Positions 1 to 11,044 are shown, counted from the stretch's first letter. The stretch: DNA of 64,000 nucleotides from an uncultured Sphingomonadaceae bacterium (GCA_947503245.1 CANNCV010000001.1:1115501-1179500); one strand, 5' to 3'. Notes: generated from the sequence alone by a model not told the origin. Numbers and translations are program-made.

Positions 1-1035
<1,035 letters not shown>

Positions 1036-1397
1036 ATCTTGCTTCCTTTTATATATGGTTCAGCGAATTGCCACTCAGCGCAATCTTGTCAACGCTATTC
1101 ATGCAAAGGGAAGATAAGTGACTGGGCAGCACCGAATATGCGCAGATATGTGATAAATTCGCATCGGCCTTGTTTTTAGAAGCCTTTTATTGTGCAAAAA
1201 TATTGCGCAGCATAAACAAGAATCTGCAAAAAATTCAGGTTTTCGTAGCGTCAACATCGGAGGGTAGTTCTACCAAAATGCTGCGCGAAAAAAAATTGCA
1301 TCGGAACCGTAATTATGACAGTTTTGTCGCAAGTGATGAATTTATGACGTGAGATTGTGAATAGTCACTGCAAACAAAATATCTTTGGGAGAAGAGG
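1036..1397. other. Divergent intergenic region, no gene seen
   Basis: This 362-base stretch separates the CoA-transferase and receptor genes and must carry both promoters. It is A/T-richer than the genes around it. I see no RNA gene, convincing operator or terminator and no clear promoter motif. Confidence 0.5.
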
Positions 1398-4100
1398 ATG
1401 CAAAAGATTTGGAAGCCTGTGCTGGGCCTATGTTGTTCGGTCTCTGTGGCGTCGCTGGCCTGTGGAACGGCCTATGCTCAGGATGGTCAAGAGCCGCAAG
1501 AAGCACAATCCGACGATGAAGAGTTTGATGACAGCAATGTTATCATCGTGAACGCAACCTTGCGCGCGAACGACGTTCAGGACATTCCCATCGCTGTCAC
1601 GGCTGTTACACCGGTAGAGTTGGAACGCCAAGGCATTGCTAATATTCAAACATTGGGTGCGGTTGCGGCAAGTTTCAACATTCAATCATCCCAAACAGAG
1701 TCGCAGGGCACATCAATCCGTATTCGCGGTGTTGGTACAACGGGTAACAATATTGGTCTGGAATCAGCTGTTGGTGTTTTCATTGACGGTGTCTACCAAT
1801 CACGCCCCGGCGTTGCGCTGGGTGAACTTGTAGATATTGAACAACTTGAAGTCTTACGCGGTCCACAAGGTACATTGTTCGGCCGTAATACCACTGCAGG
1901 TGCCTTGGTCGTCCGCAATAAACGTCCTGACCTAAATGAATATGCTGCAGAATTTGTTGCAACATATGGCAATTTTGATCTGTTCAATGCGCAGGCCGTT
2001 TTGAACGCTCCATTGGTGCAAGATACATTGGGTCTTCGTTTCTCTGGCTCTTATCGTCGTCGTGATGGCTTTATTACCAGTGCGGCTGATGGATCTGAAT
2101 CCAATAACCGTGATCGCTTCCTTCTGCGTGGCCAGCTATTGTGGGAGCCGTCACCTGATATTAGCATTCGTTTGATTGGTGACTATCAACAAACCAACGA
2201 AAATTGCTGTGCCTCGGTTACGCTGAGTGGTGCCGTTGGCGCACCAGCGGCTGTTACTGATGCTCTGTTCCCAGGCGGGCCACAATTTACGGGCACAGGA
2301 CCACTTCCAAACGAATTCCCGTTCCCTCTGCGCCGTGAATCAAATTCCCAAGAGTTCGTGAATGATATTGAACAATGGGGCGTTTCTGGTGAGTTGAATT
2401 GGGACCTTGGCGGCGCTGCATTGACTGCCATTGTTTCCTATCGTGACTTTATAGGCGAAAGCCGTCAGGATGAGTTTAACGCAGGGCAGGTTTATTCAGT
2501 ATCGGGCATAACTTTCCCTGATGGCACACCGCCAACTTTTGACGATATTAAGACCTTTACTGCTGAAGCACGACTGCAAGGCGATGCTTTTGATGGTAAA
2601 CTCGATTGGTTGATCGGTGCATTTTATTCTGATGAGCAAATCGTTGAGGAGTTTGCGCTTGGCCTTGGTCCAGACTTTGGCAATCTCATTGGACAGTCCT
2701 TTGGTTTGCCTGGTTTTGCTCTGCAAGGTGTAGCTGATGCAGGTTCAATTTTCTCAAACGGCATTTTTGACCCAACCGATCCGGGCTTTGCTCAGGGTAC
2801 TTTTGCACAAAGTCCTTTGTCACAGCAATCAGCCCTTAACCGGTTTGATCAAAGTGGCGAGTCCTTCTCGGTCTTCACGCACAATATCTTCAGCGTTACC
2901 GATACGATAAGTCTGACCGTTGGTGCGCGTTATGTGGACGATTCCAAAGACGCGTCCTTTAATCAGCTTTCATCAACCGGCAATGCATGTGCCGCCAGCC
3001 GTCAATTCTTTACAGGGTTGGTTTCGGCTCTGGGTGCAGCGGGCGCAGGTGATCCATCTGGTTTGGCAGCGATTAATGGCGCACTAACACCCATATTTGG
3101 TGCCGCTGGTGCAGGTGCATTACAAATACCGGCCATTGCTGGTGCAGGTAATGCGTTGAACTGCTTTGTTTTCTCTGCTCCAGCAGATGCAAGCGGTGGT
3201 ACCAGCCCGCTAACAGCCGGCTTGCCGATTGAATTTGCAGATAATTTCTCTGACGATGAATTTATCTACACATTGCAAGCCGCATGGGAGCCAAGCGACG
3301 ATGTGTTGCTCTATGCCAGCTTCACGCATGGTTATAAGGCAGGGGGTTTCAACCTTGATGCTTCCGCTGCTATCGGCGGTGCGGATCCACGCTTCAACTC
3401 TGAAGAAATAGACGCTTATGAATTGGGCCTCAAAACTACATTGCTGGATGGCCGTGTTCGGGCCAACATTGCTCTCTATTATTCTGATCTGTCTGATTTC
3501 CAAGTTCTGGAATTCACAGGTACACAGTTTCAGACATTCAACGTTGATGATGTGACCTCTCAGGGCTTTGAAATTGAGTTTTTTGGTCAATGGTCTGATT
3601 ATATCAGCACCAATTTGGCTGTTACTTACACCGATGCTGAATATGGCGATGGTTGTGACGCATCATTTGTTGCTGCTGGTGGAGCCAATCCAGCCGCTGG
3701 CCTTTGTGGTTTCTCACTAACCAATGCGCCAGAATGGACAGGTATTGCAGGCGCCACATATGATGGCCCGATTAACAGCTCTGAATGGACAATGCTGGCC
3801 AATATCAATCTGCGTTATGAGACAGATCGCCGGACCAGTACGAACCCGAATGATGGCGTTGGACTTGTGCCTTTTGATATTCAAGATGCAAACTTCAAAG
3901 TGAATGCGCGTCTTGGTTTCACGACACCGGATGAAAAGTTTACCATTGAGCTTTGGGGCCGTAACCTGACCAATGAAGTGACGCGTGCGATCACGTTCAA
4001 CACACCTTTGGTTGGTTCTGCAGCAGCCGGTACAGCATCACGCAGTGCGTTTCTTGAGGAACCACGCACCTATGGTGCAACACTGCGCGCCAAGTTCTAA
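1398..4100 (+). CDS. TonB-dependent outer-membrane receptor
   Basis: A 900-residue outer-membrane transporter that would import a ligand using TonB/ExbBD energy. A signal peptide covers roughly residues 1-27 (cleavage after AYA). An acidic linker follows, then a plug domain with QDIPIAVTAV, IRIRGVGT, VFIDGVYQSRPG and LRGPQGTLFGRNTTAGAL, and a C-terminal beta-barrel ending in an aromatic/basic strand finishing in F (LRAKF). ATG at 1398 follows a GGGAGAAGAGG region. An Ala/Gly-rich cysteine-containing loop lies in the middle of the barrel. The substrate cannot be told; such receptors in sphingomonads often take up oligosaccharides, aromatics or siderophores. It is followed by a strong terminator. 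Confidence 0.93.
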   Translation: MQKIWKPVLGLCCSVSVASLACGTAYAQDGQEPQEAQSDDEEFDDSNVIIVNATLRANDVQDIPIAVTAVTPVELERQGIANIQTLGAVAASFNIQSSQTESQGTSIRIRGVGTTGNNIGLESAVGVFIDGVYQSRPGVALGELVDIEQLEVLRGPQGTLFGRNTTAGALVVRNKRPDLNEYAAEFVATYGNFDLFNAQAVLNAPLVQDTLGLRFSGSYRRRDGFITSAADGSESNNRDRFLLRGQLLWEPSPDISIRLIGDYQQTNENCCASVTLSGAVGAPAAVTDALFPGGPQFTGTGPLPNEFPFPLRRESNSQEFVNDIEQWGVSGELNWDLGGAALTAIVSYRDFIGESRQDEFNAGQVYSVSGITFPDGTPPTFDDIKTFTAEARLQGDAFDGKLDWLIGAFYSDEQIVEEFALGLGPDFGNLIGQSFGLPGFALQGVADAGSIFSNGIFDPTDPGFAQGTFAQSPLSQQSALNRFDQSGESFSVFTHNIFSVTDTISLTVGARYVDDSKDASFNQLSSTGNACAASRQFFTGLVSALGAAGAGDPSGLAAINGALTPIFGAAGAGALQIPAIAGAGNALNCFVFSAPADASGGTSPLTAGLPIEFADNFSDDEFIYTLQAAWEPSDDVLLYASFTHGYKAGGFNLDASAAIGGADPRFNSEEIDAYELGLKTTLLDGRVRANIALYYSDLSDFQVLEFTGTQFQTFNVDDVTSQGFEIEFFGQWSDYISTNLAVTYTDAEYGDGCDASFVAAGGANPAAGLCGFSLTNAPEWTGIAGATYDGPINSSEWTMLANINLRYETDRRTSTNPNDGVGLVPFDIQDANFKVNARLGFTTPDEKFTIELWGRNLTNEVTRAITFNTPLVGSAAAGTASRSAFLEEPRTYGATLRAKF

Positions 4101-4133
4101 ACGAGCTAGGAGAGGGGGCAATAAGCCCTAAAC

Positions 4134-4167
4134 GGGGGAGCGGTCTTTACAGGTCGCTCCCCTTTTT
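4134..4167 (+). terminator. Rho-independent terminator after the TonB receptor gene
   Basis: An 8-bp GC-rich stem (GGGGAGCG at 4135-4142 with CGCTCCCC at 4155-4162), a 12-base loop and five T residues directly after. It lies 34 bases past the receptor stop codon. Confidence 0.85.
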
Positions 4168-4205
4168 CATGGTCGAAATATGCGTCTGTTATAATGGTTG
4201 GGAGG

Positions 4206-5234
4206 TTAACCAATCAACCGATCAAAGCACCAGAAGCAACCCATGGCGCCGATGCCATAAATCGCTACCATCTGTGCGCCATCATGTATTTTGGCGCCGA
4301 GTTTCGTCAGTAATGCAAACAGCAAAAGAACCAGTGCTACAAAAGCGATCTGCCCAAGCTCCAAGCCGATATTGAAGAGCAATAAGGCCTGTGCTTCTTC
4401 GCCGGTCGGCAGGCCAATATCGCTCAATGCCCCGGCAAAACCCAAACCATGGACAAGGCCAATCACAAAGGCGATTAGCCATGGACGACGTGATGCCAGT
4501 GTTTCGTGCCCGCGCCGTTTCAGGATATTTTCTACCGCTAACAGCACGATAGATGCCGCAATGAGCAGCTCTACCGGCGCAGCGCGCAGGCTCAAAACAT
4601 CAAATACGGTCAGCGCCAGAGTAATGCTATGCGCGATTGTGAAGCTGGTAATGACCGCAATAATCTGTCTACGCGCCACCAGCAGCGCTAGACCAAGGAC
4701 AAACAGCAAATGGTCAAAGCCCAGCAACATATGCTCGGCCCCGATGACCAGATAGCTGAAAATGCTGCTTAAGCCTGAATCCTGCTGCGCCAATTGCCAG
4801 ACGCGCGCATCGGGGCGAAGCACCTGACTACGTTGTTCACCATCTAGCCGTTTAATCCGAACAAAAACATCGGTCAGGCTGCGTTCCAGACCCTCTATCG
4901 CAATGCGCCCAGTGTCGATTGCAGAGGGAGGACAGGTCATCGTCCAACGTTCAATAATCGTATTGCCTGCAAAGCGGTTGGTGCGCTCATCCGCAATGGT
5001 GCAACTGTCCGGCAATATTGGCGTAAGGCGCAATCTTTTGCCATCAGTGACGGGTTGCTTCCAAAGCACATCAAATTGCCCCGGTGCTGTCTCTGAAATT
5101 TCTAGCAATGCAGGCCGCACTTCATGTGCTTGTGCTGGCATGGAGAGCGCAAAAAAAATAGCTATGATACTGACCAAAACCAGCAGCATGGATCGCCAAG
5201 CGCTCCATCTCTCTCGCGGGATGATGTCTGTCAT
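4206..5234 (-). CDS. HupE/UreJ family membrane protein
   Basis: A 342-residue inner-membrane protein. A hydrophobic N-terminal segment ends at AQA and is followed by HEVRPALLEISE, typical of this family. An extracytoplasmic beta-rich part of about 140 residues precedes several helices with the HupE/UreJ motifs GAEHMLLGFDHLLF and GLVHGLGFAGAL, whose histidines and aspartate suggest metal handling. The family is linked to nickel or cobalt uptake where known, but no nickel enzyme is seen here. Its ATG overlaps the stop of the upstream isomerase gene by four bases (ATGA), so the two are probably translationally coupled. The substrate is unknown. Confidence 0.85.
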   Translation of the reverse strand: MTDIIPRERWSAWRSMLLVLVSIIAIFFALSMPAQAHEVRPALLEISETAPGQFDVLWKQPVTDGKRLRLTPILPDSCTIADERTNRFAGNTIIERWTMTCPPSAIDTGRIAIEGLERSLTDVFVRIKRLDGEQRSQVLRPDARVWQLAQQDSGLSSIFSYLVIGAEHMLLGFDHLLFVLGLALLVARRQIIAVITSFTIAHSITLALTVFDVLSLRAAPVELLIAASIVLLAVENILKRRGHETLASRRPWLIAFVIGLVHGLGFAGALSDIGLPTGEEAQALLLFNIGLELGQIAFVALVLLLFALLTKLGAKIHDGAQMVAIYGIGAMGCFWCFDRLIG

Positions 5235-6043
5235 TCTACTTCAACAGAATAGCGTGCAATCACATCATCAACGGCCGCTTGATTGGCGCTCCGGCGCTGC
5301 GCTTCTTGCCAAGCAGACAATATTTGCGGGCGCTTCTCCTCAAAATTAGCTGCTTTTCCGGTGCTGATTGCCGCTATACGCACCAGATGCTGGCCAAAGG
5401 CAGAGGTTATTGGTGCAGACCATTGCCCTTGCGGCTCTGCAAATATGCTCTCGGCAAATCCGCGGCCAAATATGCGCGTTGTTTCACCAATGCTGATATC
5501 AGAATAGACACGTTTTTCGATAAAGGCGTCGCCCAAGGATTGCCAATTTTGTTGCGCTTTTAATGCGGATTGTGCCGTGATAATCTTGTCAGCATTGGCC
5601 TCAGCACTTTGTCCGGCGAAAAAAATATGCTGAAATGTGCGGCGCTCGGGTGTGGCGAAAAGTTGCTGATTGCTCTTAAACCAATTGCGCAATTCATCAT
5701 CACTTGGCGCTGACATATCCACTCTGTCCTCGATCAGCTCACGCATCTTCTGCGCCAGTCGTCGCCGCACGACAGTGTCGCCATCGGCCAGCCCTAGCGC
5801 CTCTGCTTCGCGGACCAATGCTTCTTCACGAACATAATCCGCGATAATATCCTGTTTATCCTGATCCGTTGGTTCGCGCAGCGCTTCCAAAGTCCAGAGG
5901 CCGAAAAGCCGGTCTTGCGCGGTTTTGCTGATCACAATATCCGTGCTTTCCGGCGCAGCAGGCGACCAGATATTCTGCGTCGCGAATAAGAGCGCGCCCA
6001 GCAGTATGAAATGCACAAAAGGCTCTTTCCACCAGTTTTTCAT
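5231..6043 (-). CDS. Membrane-anchored PpiC-type peptidyl-prolyl isomerase
   Basis: A 270-residue parvulin-like protein. One N-terminal helix (about residues 9-25, HFILLGALLFATQNIW) anchors it in the inner membrane. A helical SurA/PrsA-like region follows, and a parvulin domain runs from about residue 130 to 230 (RTFQHIFFAG, IFGRGFAESIF, FGQHLVRI). It would assist folding of exported proteins at the membrane. AGAGG-type ribosome site lies five bases before ATG. It sits 54 bases downstream of the DUF3604 gene and overlaps the HupE/UreJ gene by four bases. The trio probably works together, perhaps with the isomerase maturing its two exported neighbours (inference). Confidence 0.87.
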   Translation of the reverse strand: MKNWWKEPFVHFILLGALLFATQNIWSPAAPESTDIVISKTAQDRLFGLWTLEALREPTDQDKQDIIADYVREEALVREAEALGLADGDTVVRRRLAQKMRELIEDRVDMSAPSDDELRNWFKSNQQLFATPERRTFQHIFFAGQSAEANADKIITAQSALKAQQNWQSLGDAFIEKRVYSDISIGETTRIFGRGFAESIFAEPQGQWSAPITSAFGQHLVRIAAISTGKAANFEEKRPQILSAWQEAQRRSANQAAVDDVIARYSVEVE

Positions 6044-6097
6044 GCTCGCCTCTTATGCGGACTTATGCCCTATTGCCAGTGCAAAAAGTGCCTGAGC

Positions 6098-8011
6098 TTA
6101 GCCAGCGGGAGCCAACCAAATGGGTGAGGACCAGGCCCGTTCCTGCAAGGTTGGTTGCAGAGCAGGGTTGGGCTTGGCACCGGCCGTCAAAGCATCCCAA
6201 GTGGACCAACGACAGGTTGGGTTTTCCAAAGCACGCAAATAATAGGCGGCGCGTTGCCCAGCCTTATAATCCGGATCGCGCCACACAGTCCGCAATTCGC
6301 CAGCACCTTTGTTCGGTGTGATCGAGCAATTGCTTAAATCAACGCCTGCACCATTATCGGGGCAACGCCCCGTTGCTGCATCGGGAGACAGCCCATCCGA
6401 ACAGGCGATATCAATCACCTTTTCATAGCTGTCTTTGCCATCTGACCATAATTTGATGATCTGTAATCTCTGCAACGGCGCGGCATCGGGGTCACGCATC
6501 GCCCATGCAATAAAGGCAGGTGCTTTGTTACCTTCTGCCAGCAAATCACCGCCCATGGCGACACCATTGGCATAGGCTTTCTTCACCAGCATCGGGTCTT
6601 CCAGCAGAGATGGTTCAAAACCAAATCCGCCAAAGAAACGCAATTTGATGCGCGGCCCCGATGTTGCGAATGTTTCCTTACGGCGCATTGCGGCAAAAAT
6701 GGACTCGCGGGTATTTTCTTCCGCCCAGACACCGGCCAGACCAGAGGCAGCCCAGCGAGAGAACCAGTTTTTGGCATTGTCAGCTACGATGACGCCGTCC
6801 CATGTCTTTTGACCACCGGGCGGCACAGAACCGCGCGCAACGGCGGTGCCATCAACAACACCAACCTTTGACCAATAATTATTCTCTGCATATGAGCCGC
6901 CAGCGACATGGCTGTCAGACGAACCGATAAAGCCGAATTGAAACGGGTTGAAACCCTGTGTATCCTGCAACACCAAACCATCGCGCACCGCTTGGCGGAC
7001 ATAACTGTGCCGTGTGTCGGAGACGATATTGCTGGCCAAAAGTTTATCGTAAATCTCAAAATTTGCCCATTCGTCATTAGGGGAGAGAGATGGGTGTGTC
7101 TCTGATGTGCCCTTAACCTGCGTAATTTCGACAATGGGCTCATTGCGCATACGCTGTTCGGCATAGGCCTTGGTCAGCGGTTGGCCCTTTAAGGTTGCCA
7201 GTTTGAACATCTCACTGTTGGAAACATTGGAATTGTGTGGAATGGCCAGCGATTCATGCCCTGCATCGCGCTGCTTATCCATCCAATCCCAAAGATCTTC
7301 GGGATTGATCGAATCCAATGTGCTAAATGGCCTGTCTGGCGCACTGCCTTTGAAGACAACATTGCGGTGCAAATTGCCGCCGGCAAAACTGTCGCTGCCC
7401 TGACCTGGTGCATAGGTGGATGTATATTCATAGGCGGAAAATGTGGTGAAGACGCCCGGCTCATTATATTTCTCTGCCGCAGCAACCGTATTCTTCCACG
7501 TCTGGCCGATAATCTCTTTATCGTAAATCTCTTCTATAGCTTCACCAGAGCGCACAGTGCCGCCGATAAGTTGAAAGGCGCGTAAGATGACCTCTGGATC
7601 GGTGCCGTATAGCTCTTTGGCAATGGGCAGTTTTGATAGCCGCTCGTCAACGCCATCCATGGCAGGCAAGATGCCCATATAGGCCCCATGATCGGTCACG
7701 CCCAGAAAATCGAGTGGCGGACCGCTGATGGTAATGTCATAACCACTAGGGTGTTTCACAGTCTCCCCGCGTGCGAAGCGATAGGCATCTTCCGGCGTGG
7801 TGCGGACATTGAAAATATAGGCATCGAAAGAGTTTTTGGTGTGGATGTGCAGGTCACCAAAATAGGCGTTGCGCTCCTCGCTATAACCCGAAGTGCGTTC
7901 TCCCGGCGCAGCATCTATATTGCCTGTGCCATTTTGTTCATCCTGCGTGGTGCATGCAGCCAGCAAAGCCGGCATTGCCGCAGATAATGCCAAAGTTGAT
8001 TTGATCCCCAT
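6098..8011 (-). CDS. DUF3604 lipoprotein
   Basis: A 637-residue exported protein of the DUF3604 family. The N-terminus ends in a lipobox (LLAAC), predicting a lipid anchor. FGDLHIHTKNSFDA near residue 51 gives the H-x-H of a PHP-like metal site, and further histidines occur in GVTDHGAYMG, LAIPHNSNVSN and GSSDSHVAG. These motifs point to a metal-dependent hydrolase fold, but no reaction is established. It is the first gene of a likely three-gene operon with a PpiC-type isomerase and a HupE/UreJ protein. Cysteine-containing stretches near the C-terminus fit an exported protein with disulfides. Confidence 0.88.
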   Translation of the reverse strand: MGIKSTLALSAAMPALLAACTTQDEQNGTGNIDAAPGERTSGYSEERNAYFGDLHIHTKNSFDAYIFNVRTTPEDAYRFARGETVKHPSGYDITISGPPLDFLGVTDHGAYMGILPAMDGVDERLSKLPIAKELYGTDPEVILRAFQLIGGTVRSGEAIEEIYDKEIIGQTWKNTVAAAEKYNEPGVFTTFSAYEYTSTYAPGQGSDSFAGGNLHRNVVFKGSAPDRPFSTLDSINPEDLWDWMDKQRDAGHESLAIPHNSNVSNSEMFKLATLKGQPLTKAYAEQRMRNEPIVEITQVKGTSETHPSLSPNDEWANFEIYDKLLASNIVSDTRHSYVRQAVRDGLVLQDTQGFNPFQFGFIGSSDSHVAGGSYAENNYWSKVGVVDGTAVARGSVPPGGQKTWDGVIVADNAKNWFSRWAASGLAGVWAEENTRESIFAAMRRKETFATSGPRIKLRFFGGFGFEPSLLEDPMLVKKAYANGVAMGGDLLAEGNKAPAFIAWAMRDPDAAPLQRLQIIKLWSDGKDSYEKVIDIACSDGLSPDAATGRCPDNGAGVDLSNCSITPNKGAGELRTVWRDPDYKAGQRAAYYLRALENPTCRWSTWDALTAGAKPNPALQPTLQERAWSSPIWLAPAG

Positions 8012-8138
8012 AACCCTATCCCCAAACCTATTTATTTTTCTGAAAGGTTACGGGAAATTGTGCGCAAAAGCAATGCAGCATGATACGCAACATATTGGAA
8101 AAGTTTGTGCGGTGATGCCGGGTTATATCCGCGTTTAT

Positions 8139-9053
8139 TCAGCAGCCACTGCCATCATTGTGCCGCATCATCCAGGCATAGGCATTGCGCAAGATAAGCG
8201 CGTAATTTTCATTGTCATAAACATCATGACGGTGGCCCAATGCACTGTAAAAAGAGCGGCCCTTTTTATGGCAATGGGTCCAGATGACGGGATGCTCAAT
8301 CGGGGTATAACCCATGCGCAAATCCGCGACATCGCCATAAGCAAAATTATACGGGCTATAGCTGGTTTCATGCACGCCCACCAAAGGGGTCATGCCATAA
8401 TTTTGCGGTATATTGTCAAAGCTGTACCATTCCTCACTATGCTGCCACTGCTTTGCTACATTTTGCATTACGGGGTGCGCGGCGTTGAGTGTTTCCAGCC
8501 GTGCCTTTTGCAATTGTGGATCGGCAATATGGCCGATAAAGGCTGGGCCACGAATAGCATTGTTAAACCATGGCCAATTATCAATGGTATTGGCGGCGTG
8601 GAGAGCGATAATATTGCCGCCCGCTTCATACCATTTTTGAAAAGCCTTTTGCTGCGCTGGGTTTAAAATATCGCCGCTGGCATTGTTGAAAATAATCAAT
8701 TTGAAACGCGGCAGATCATCATCGTTAAACACCGCGCCATTGTTGGTGATAAAGACATTGCGACTATCTTTATCGGCTAAGTCGGTAAAGAAATAATCAC
8801 CGCCTGCTATGCCGCTATTATGCCGCCAATCATTGGTTTTGGAAAATAACAATATGCTGGGCGGTGACATTTTGCCATCAATCACCGGCCTGTTTGCATT
8901 GTGTAAAGGCGTTTCAGCGCGCGGATTAACCGGTTTATTGTCGCCAGTGGTTTTAGGCGGCACGGATGTCTGCGGCGAAGCGGATGCATGCATCGATGCC
9001 ATATATAATGCTGCGCACAAAAGTTTCTTCATGATGTCCATCATGCGCCGCAT
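8139..9053 (-). CDS. ThuA domain-containing exported protein
   Basis: A 304-residue protein with a signal peptide (MKKLLCAALYMASMHASA) and one ThuA domain, a glutamine-amidotransferase-like fold linked in some bacteria to trehalose or other sugar metabolism. Typical segments are LIIFNNASGDIL, GGNIIALHAANT, WYSFDN, HPVIWTHCHKKGRSFYSALGH and a final ALILRNAYAWM. Two starts are possible: ATG at 9053, or ATG at 9032, which gives a cleaner signal peptide; neither has a strong ribosome site. It lies 127 bases upstream of the DUF3604 gene in the same direction and may or may not share its promoter. The substrate is unknown. Confidence 0.85.
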   Translation of the reverse strand: MRRMMDIMKKLLCAALYMASMHASASPQTSVPPKTTGDNKPVNPRAETPLHNANRPVIDGKMSPPSILLFSKTNDWRHNSGIAGGDYFFTDLADKDSRNVFITNNGAVFNDDDLPRFKLIIFNNASGDILNPAQQKAFQKWYEAGGNIIALHAANTIDNWPWFNNAIRGPAFIGHIADPQLQKARLETLNAAHPVMQNVAKQWQHSEEWYSFDNIPQNYGMTPLVGVHETSYSPYNFAYGDVADLRMGYTPIEHPVIWTHCHKKGRSFYSALGHRHDVYDNENYALILRNAYAWMMRHNDGSGC

Positions 9054-9203
9054 ATATGCCTATCATAGGCAATAATATAGGCAATATCCTGCATGGGATG
9101 ATAGCGCAGTTTGAAATTCATTGGGTTAATTCTTTGATCCATCTTGGCGTTTTTTACGAAAAGCCCTATGAACCGCAAGATTATTTAATAACGGCCCAGT
9201 GAG

Positions 9204-9830
9204 ATGACCAAGATAAAAAAGCGCCTTAGTCCTGAAGAAAGCCGTCTCGCCGCATTGGTAGAGGCGCGGGAACTGTTGATCGAAACAGGCCCGCAAGCGG
9301 TGACTTTAAAGGCCGTGGCGGCGCGTGTTGGGCGCACTCATGCCAATTTGCTGCATCATTTTGGTTCGGCCTCTGGCCTGCAAAAGGCACTGTCCGCTTA
9401 TCTGGCGCAATCTATTTGTCAGACCATTGGTGCCACAGTGCTGAAAACCCGCAAGGGCGAAGCGCCAGCGCGTGCCATTGTCGATCTGACTTTTGATGCT
9501 TTTGATCGTGAGGGCGCAGGAGCGTTAGCGTCTTGGATGTTGCTTTCCGGCAATGAAGATGCGCTGGACCCGATTGTTGATGCCATTCATGCGCTGGTCG
9601 ATGATTTGGCTAAGGATGAAGCACATGATCAGCATTTGCGCGAAGACACTTTGGCACTGGTGATTATGGCTTTGGGCGATGCTTTGATGGGCGAGCGTTT
9701 ATCCGCATCTCTGGGCTTGGCGCGGCACAGTGCGCGACAATTGGCCGAGCAAAGGCTCAATCAGTCTTTGTCACAATGGCATGGCGTAAGCGAACAGCTA
9801 TGCCCTAGCCAGAACCCGGCTAACGATTAA
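9204..9830 (+). CDS. TetR/AcrR family transcriptional regulator
   Basis: A 208-residue regulator. The N-terminal helix-turn-helix (about residues 15-60) is recognisable from ALVEARELLIETGPQAVTLK, AVAARVGRTHANLLHHFGS and LQKALSAYLAQ. The rest is a helical ligand-binding and dimer domain. It is divergent from the ThuA gene 150 bases away and convergent with the epimerase-like gene, so either the ThuA operon or its own gene may be its target. No clear operator palindrome was found in the intergenic region. The ligand is unknown. Confidence 0.9.
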   Translation: MTKIKKRLSPEESRLAALVEARELLIETGPQAVTLKAVAARVGRTHANLLHHFGSASGLQKALSAYLAQSICQTIGATVLKTRKGEAPARAIVDLTFDAFDREGAGALASWMLLSGNEDALDPIVDAIHALVDDLAKDEAHDQHLREDTLALVIMALGDALMGERLSASLGLARHSARQLAEQRLNQSLSQWHGVSEQLCPSQNPAND

Positions 9831-9871
9831 AATCTGAAGCGCTGGCCGAAATAGACTGGCTGTAAAGATGG

Positions 9872-10831
9872 TCAGCCGCGCTTAGTCTCAAATCGGCCAT
9901 GCGGGCGATAACGCACCATCCATCCATCAATCACGGTAGATAGCGGGGTTGCAGCCAAGCCAAGTGTCTTGAGCGTTTTGGCGTTGGCATCGACCACATT
10001 GTCCTGTTGCAGCATAATCCATTGGTCGCGCGTCATGGGCGCGCCGGGCAGCCAACCCGTGAGATTGGCCATTAGCCCTGCCACCATATCCGGCATATCA
10101 ACAAATGCTGGCCCATTATTGCTGGCTTTCGCGATATGATGGTTCAATTCACGCATCGAAATAATGTCTGGTCCGCCCAGTTCATAAGTACGTCCCTTAT
10201 GCGTTTTCTTGCCAGCCAGCATATCGGCCAAGGTAATATGGACGGCCTTGGCAACATCATCAACATAGACAGGCTGAAACTTCGTGTCACCGCCAATGAT
10301 AGGAACGACGGGTAGCAATGAAATCAGCCCGGCAAAGCGGTTGGTGAAACCGTCTTCCGGCCCGAAGACGATAGAGGGGCGCAAAATCACGCTATTCGCA
10401 AAAGCCTCCAGCACGGCGGCTTCACCTTCGCCTTTGCTCTTGCCATATCGGCTATCCGAATGTGAATCGGCACCAATAGCCGACATGTGCACCAGCGCCT
10501 TGCAGCCTGCGGCGTGCGAAGCTTCTGCAACATTGCGGGCACCATCAACATGAAAAGCCTGAAAGTCGCCATCCAATATGCCGACCAGATTGATGACGGC
10601 ATCGCTGCCATGCACTGCGCGGGCAACGGATTCCGGCTTGCGAATATCGGCAACAGCAAACTGTATTTGCCCCAAATTGCCAAGCGGTTTCAGCTTATGT
10701 GCGTTAGAAGGGTTGCGTTCTGCTATACGAACACGTGCACCTGCCGCGAGCAGTTGCTGGCTGATATATTTGCCAATAAAACCGCCACCGCCAAAAATGG
10801 TTATAAGGCTGTTTTGTAACGGGTTTTGCAT
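9872..10831 (-). CDS. NAD(P)-binding epimerase-like protein (complex I NDUFA9-type)
   Basis: A 319-residue atypical short-chain dehydrogenase. It opens with LITIFGGGGFIGKYISQQLL, whose GGGGFIG is the Rossmann nucleotide-binding loop, and continues with ADIRKPESVARAV, LVHMSAIGADSHSDSRYGKSK (a degenerate Y-x-x-x-K) and LRPSIVFGPEDGFTNRFA. This pattern is typical of the NDUFA9-like proteins of alphaproteobacteria, which are associated with respiratory complex I or quinone metabolism. ATG at 10831 has GGAG ten bases upstream; a longer frame reaching 10936 starts with a poor N-terminus and is not favoured. It is convergent with the TetR gene. Confidence 0.88.
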   Translation of the reverse strand: MQNPLQNSLITIFGGGGFIGKYISQQLLAAGARVRIAERNPSNAHKLKPLGNLGQIQFAVADIRKPESVARAVHGSDAVINLVGILDGDFQAFHVDGARNVAEASHAAGCKALVHMSAIGADSHSDSRYGKSKGEGEAAVLEAFANSVILRPSIVFGPEDGFTNRFAGLISLLPVVPIIGGDTKFQPVYVDDVAKAVHITLADMLAGKKTHKGRTYELGGPDIISMRELNHHIAKASNNGPAFVDMPDMVAGLMANLTGWLPGAPMTRDQWIMLQQDNVVDANAKTLKTLGLAATPLSTVIDGWMVRYRPHGRFETKRG

Positions 10832-11044
10832 GATTTCGTGTCTCCGTCCGCAAATGAGCATCAGATCGTTAGGCTGGATAATGATTATATAGGATATTTT
10901 TACAGAATGTTTAACCACGCCAATAGCGCCCAACACGCCGCAGCGGCAAGTCTCAATTTTGATGACCCTATTTTGTTGTTCACTTATGCTATAAATTGGT
11001 TTTGATGGTCTGCTTCCCCTGTCATTTTATAGAAAGGAATATCC

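Noticed and set aside
4291-4755. Plus-strand frame opposite the HupE/UreJ gene
   Set aside because: It lies fully inside a gene with clear family motifs and has no ribosome site or homologous pattern.
9831-9871. Terminator between the convergent TetR and epimerase-like genes
   Set aside because: Only a five-base GGCTG/CAGCC pairing with a long loop and no T-run.
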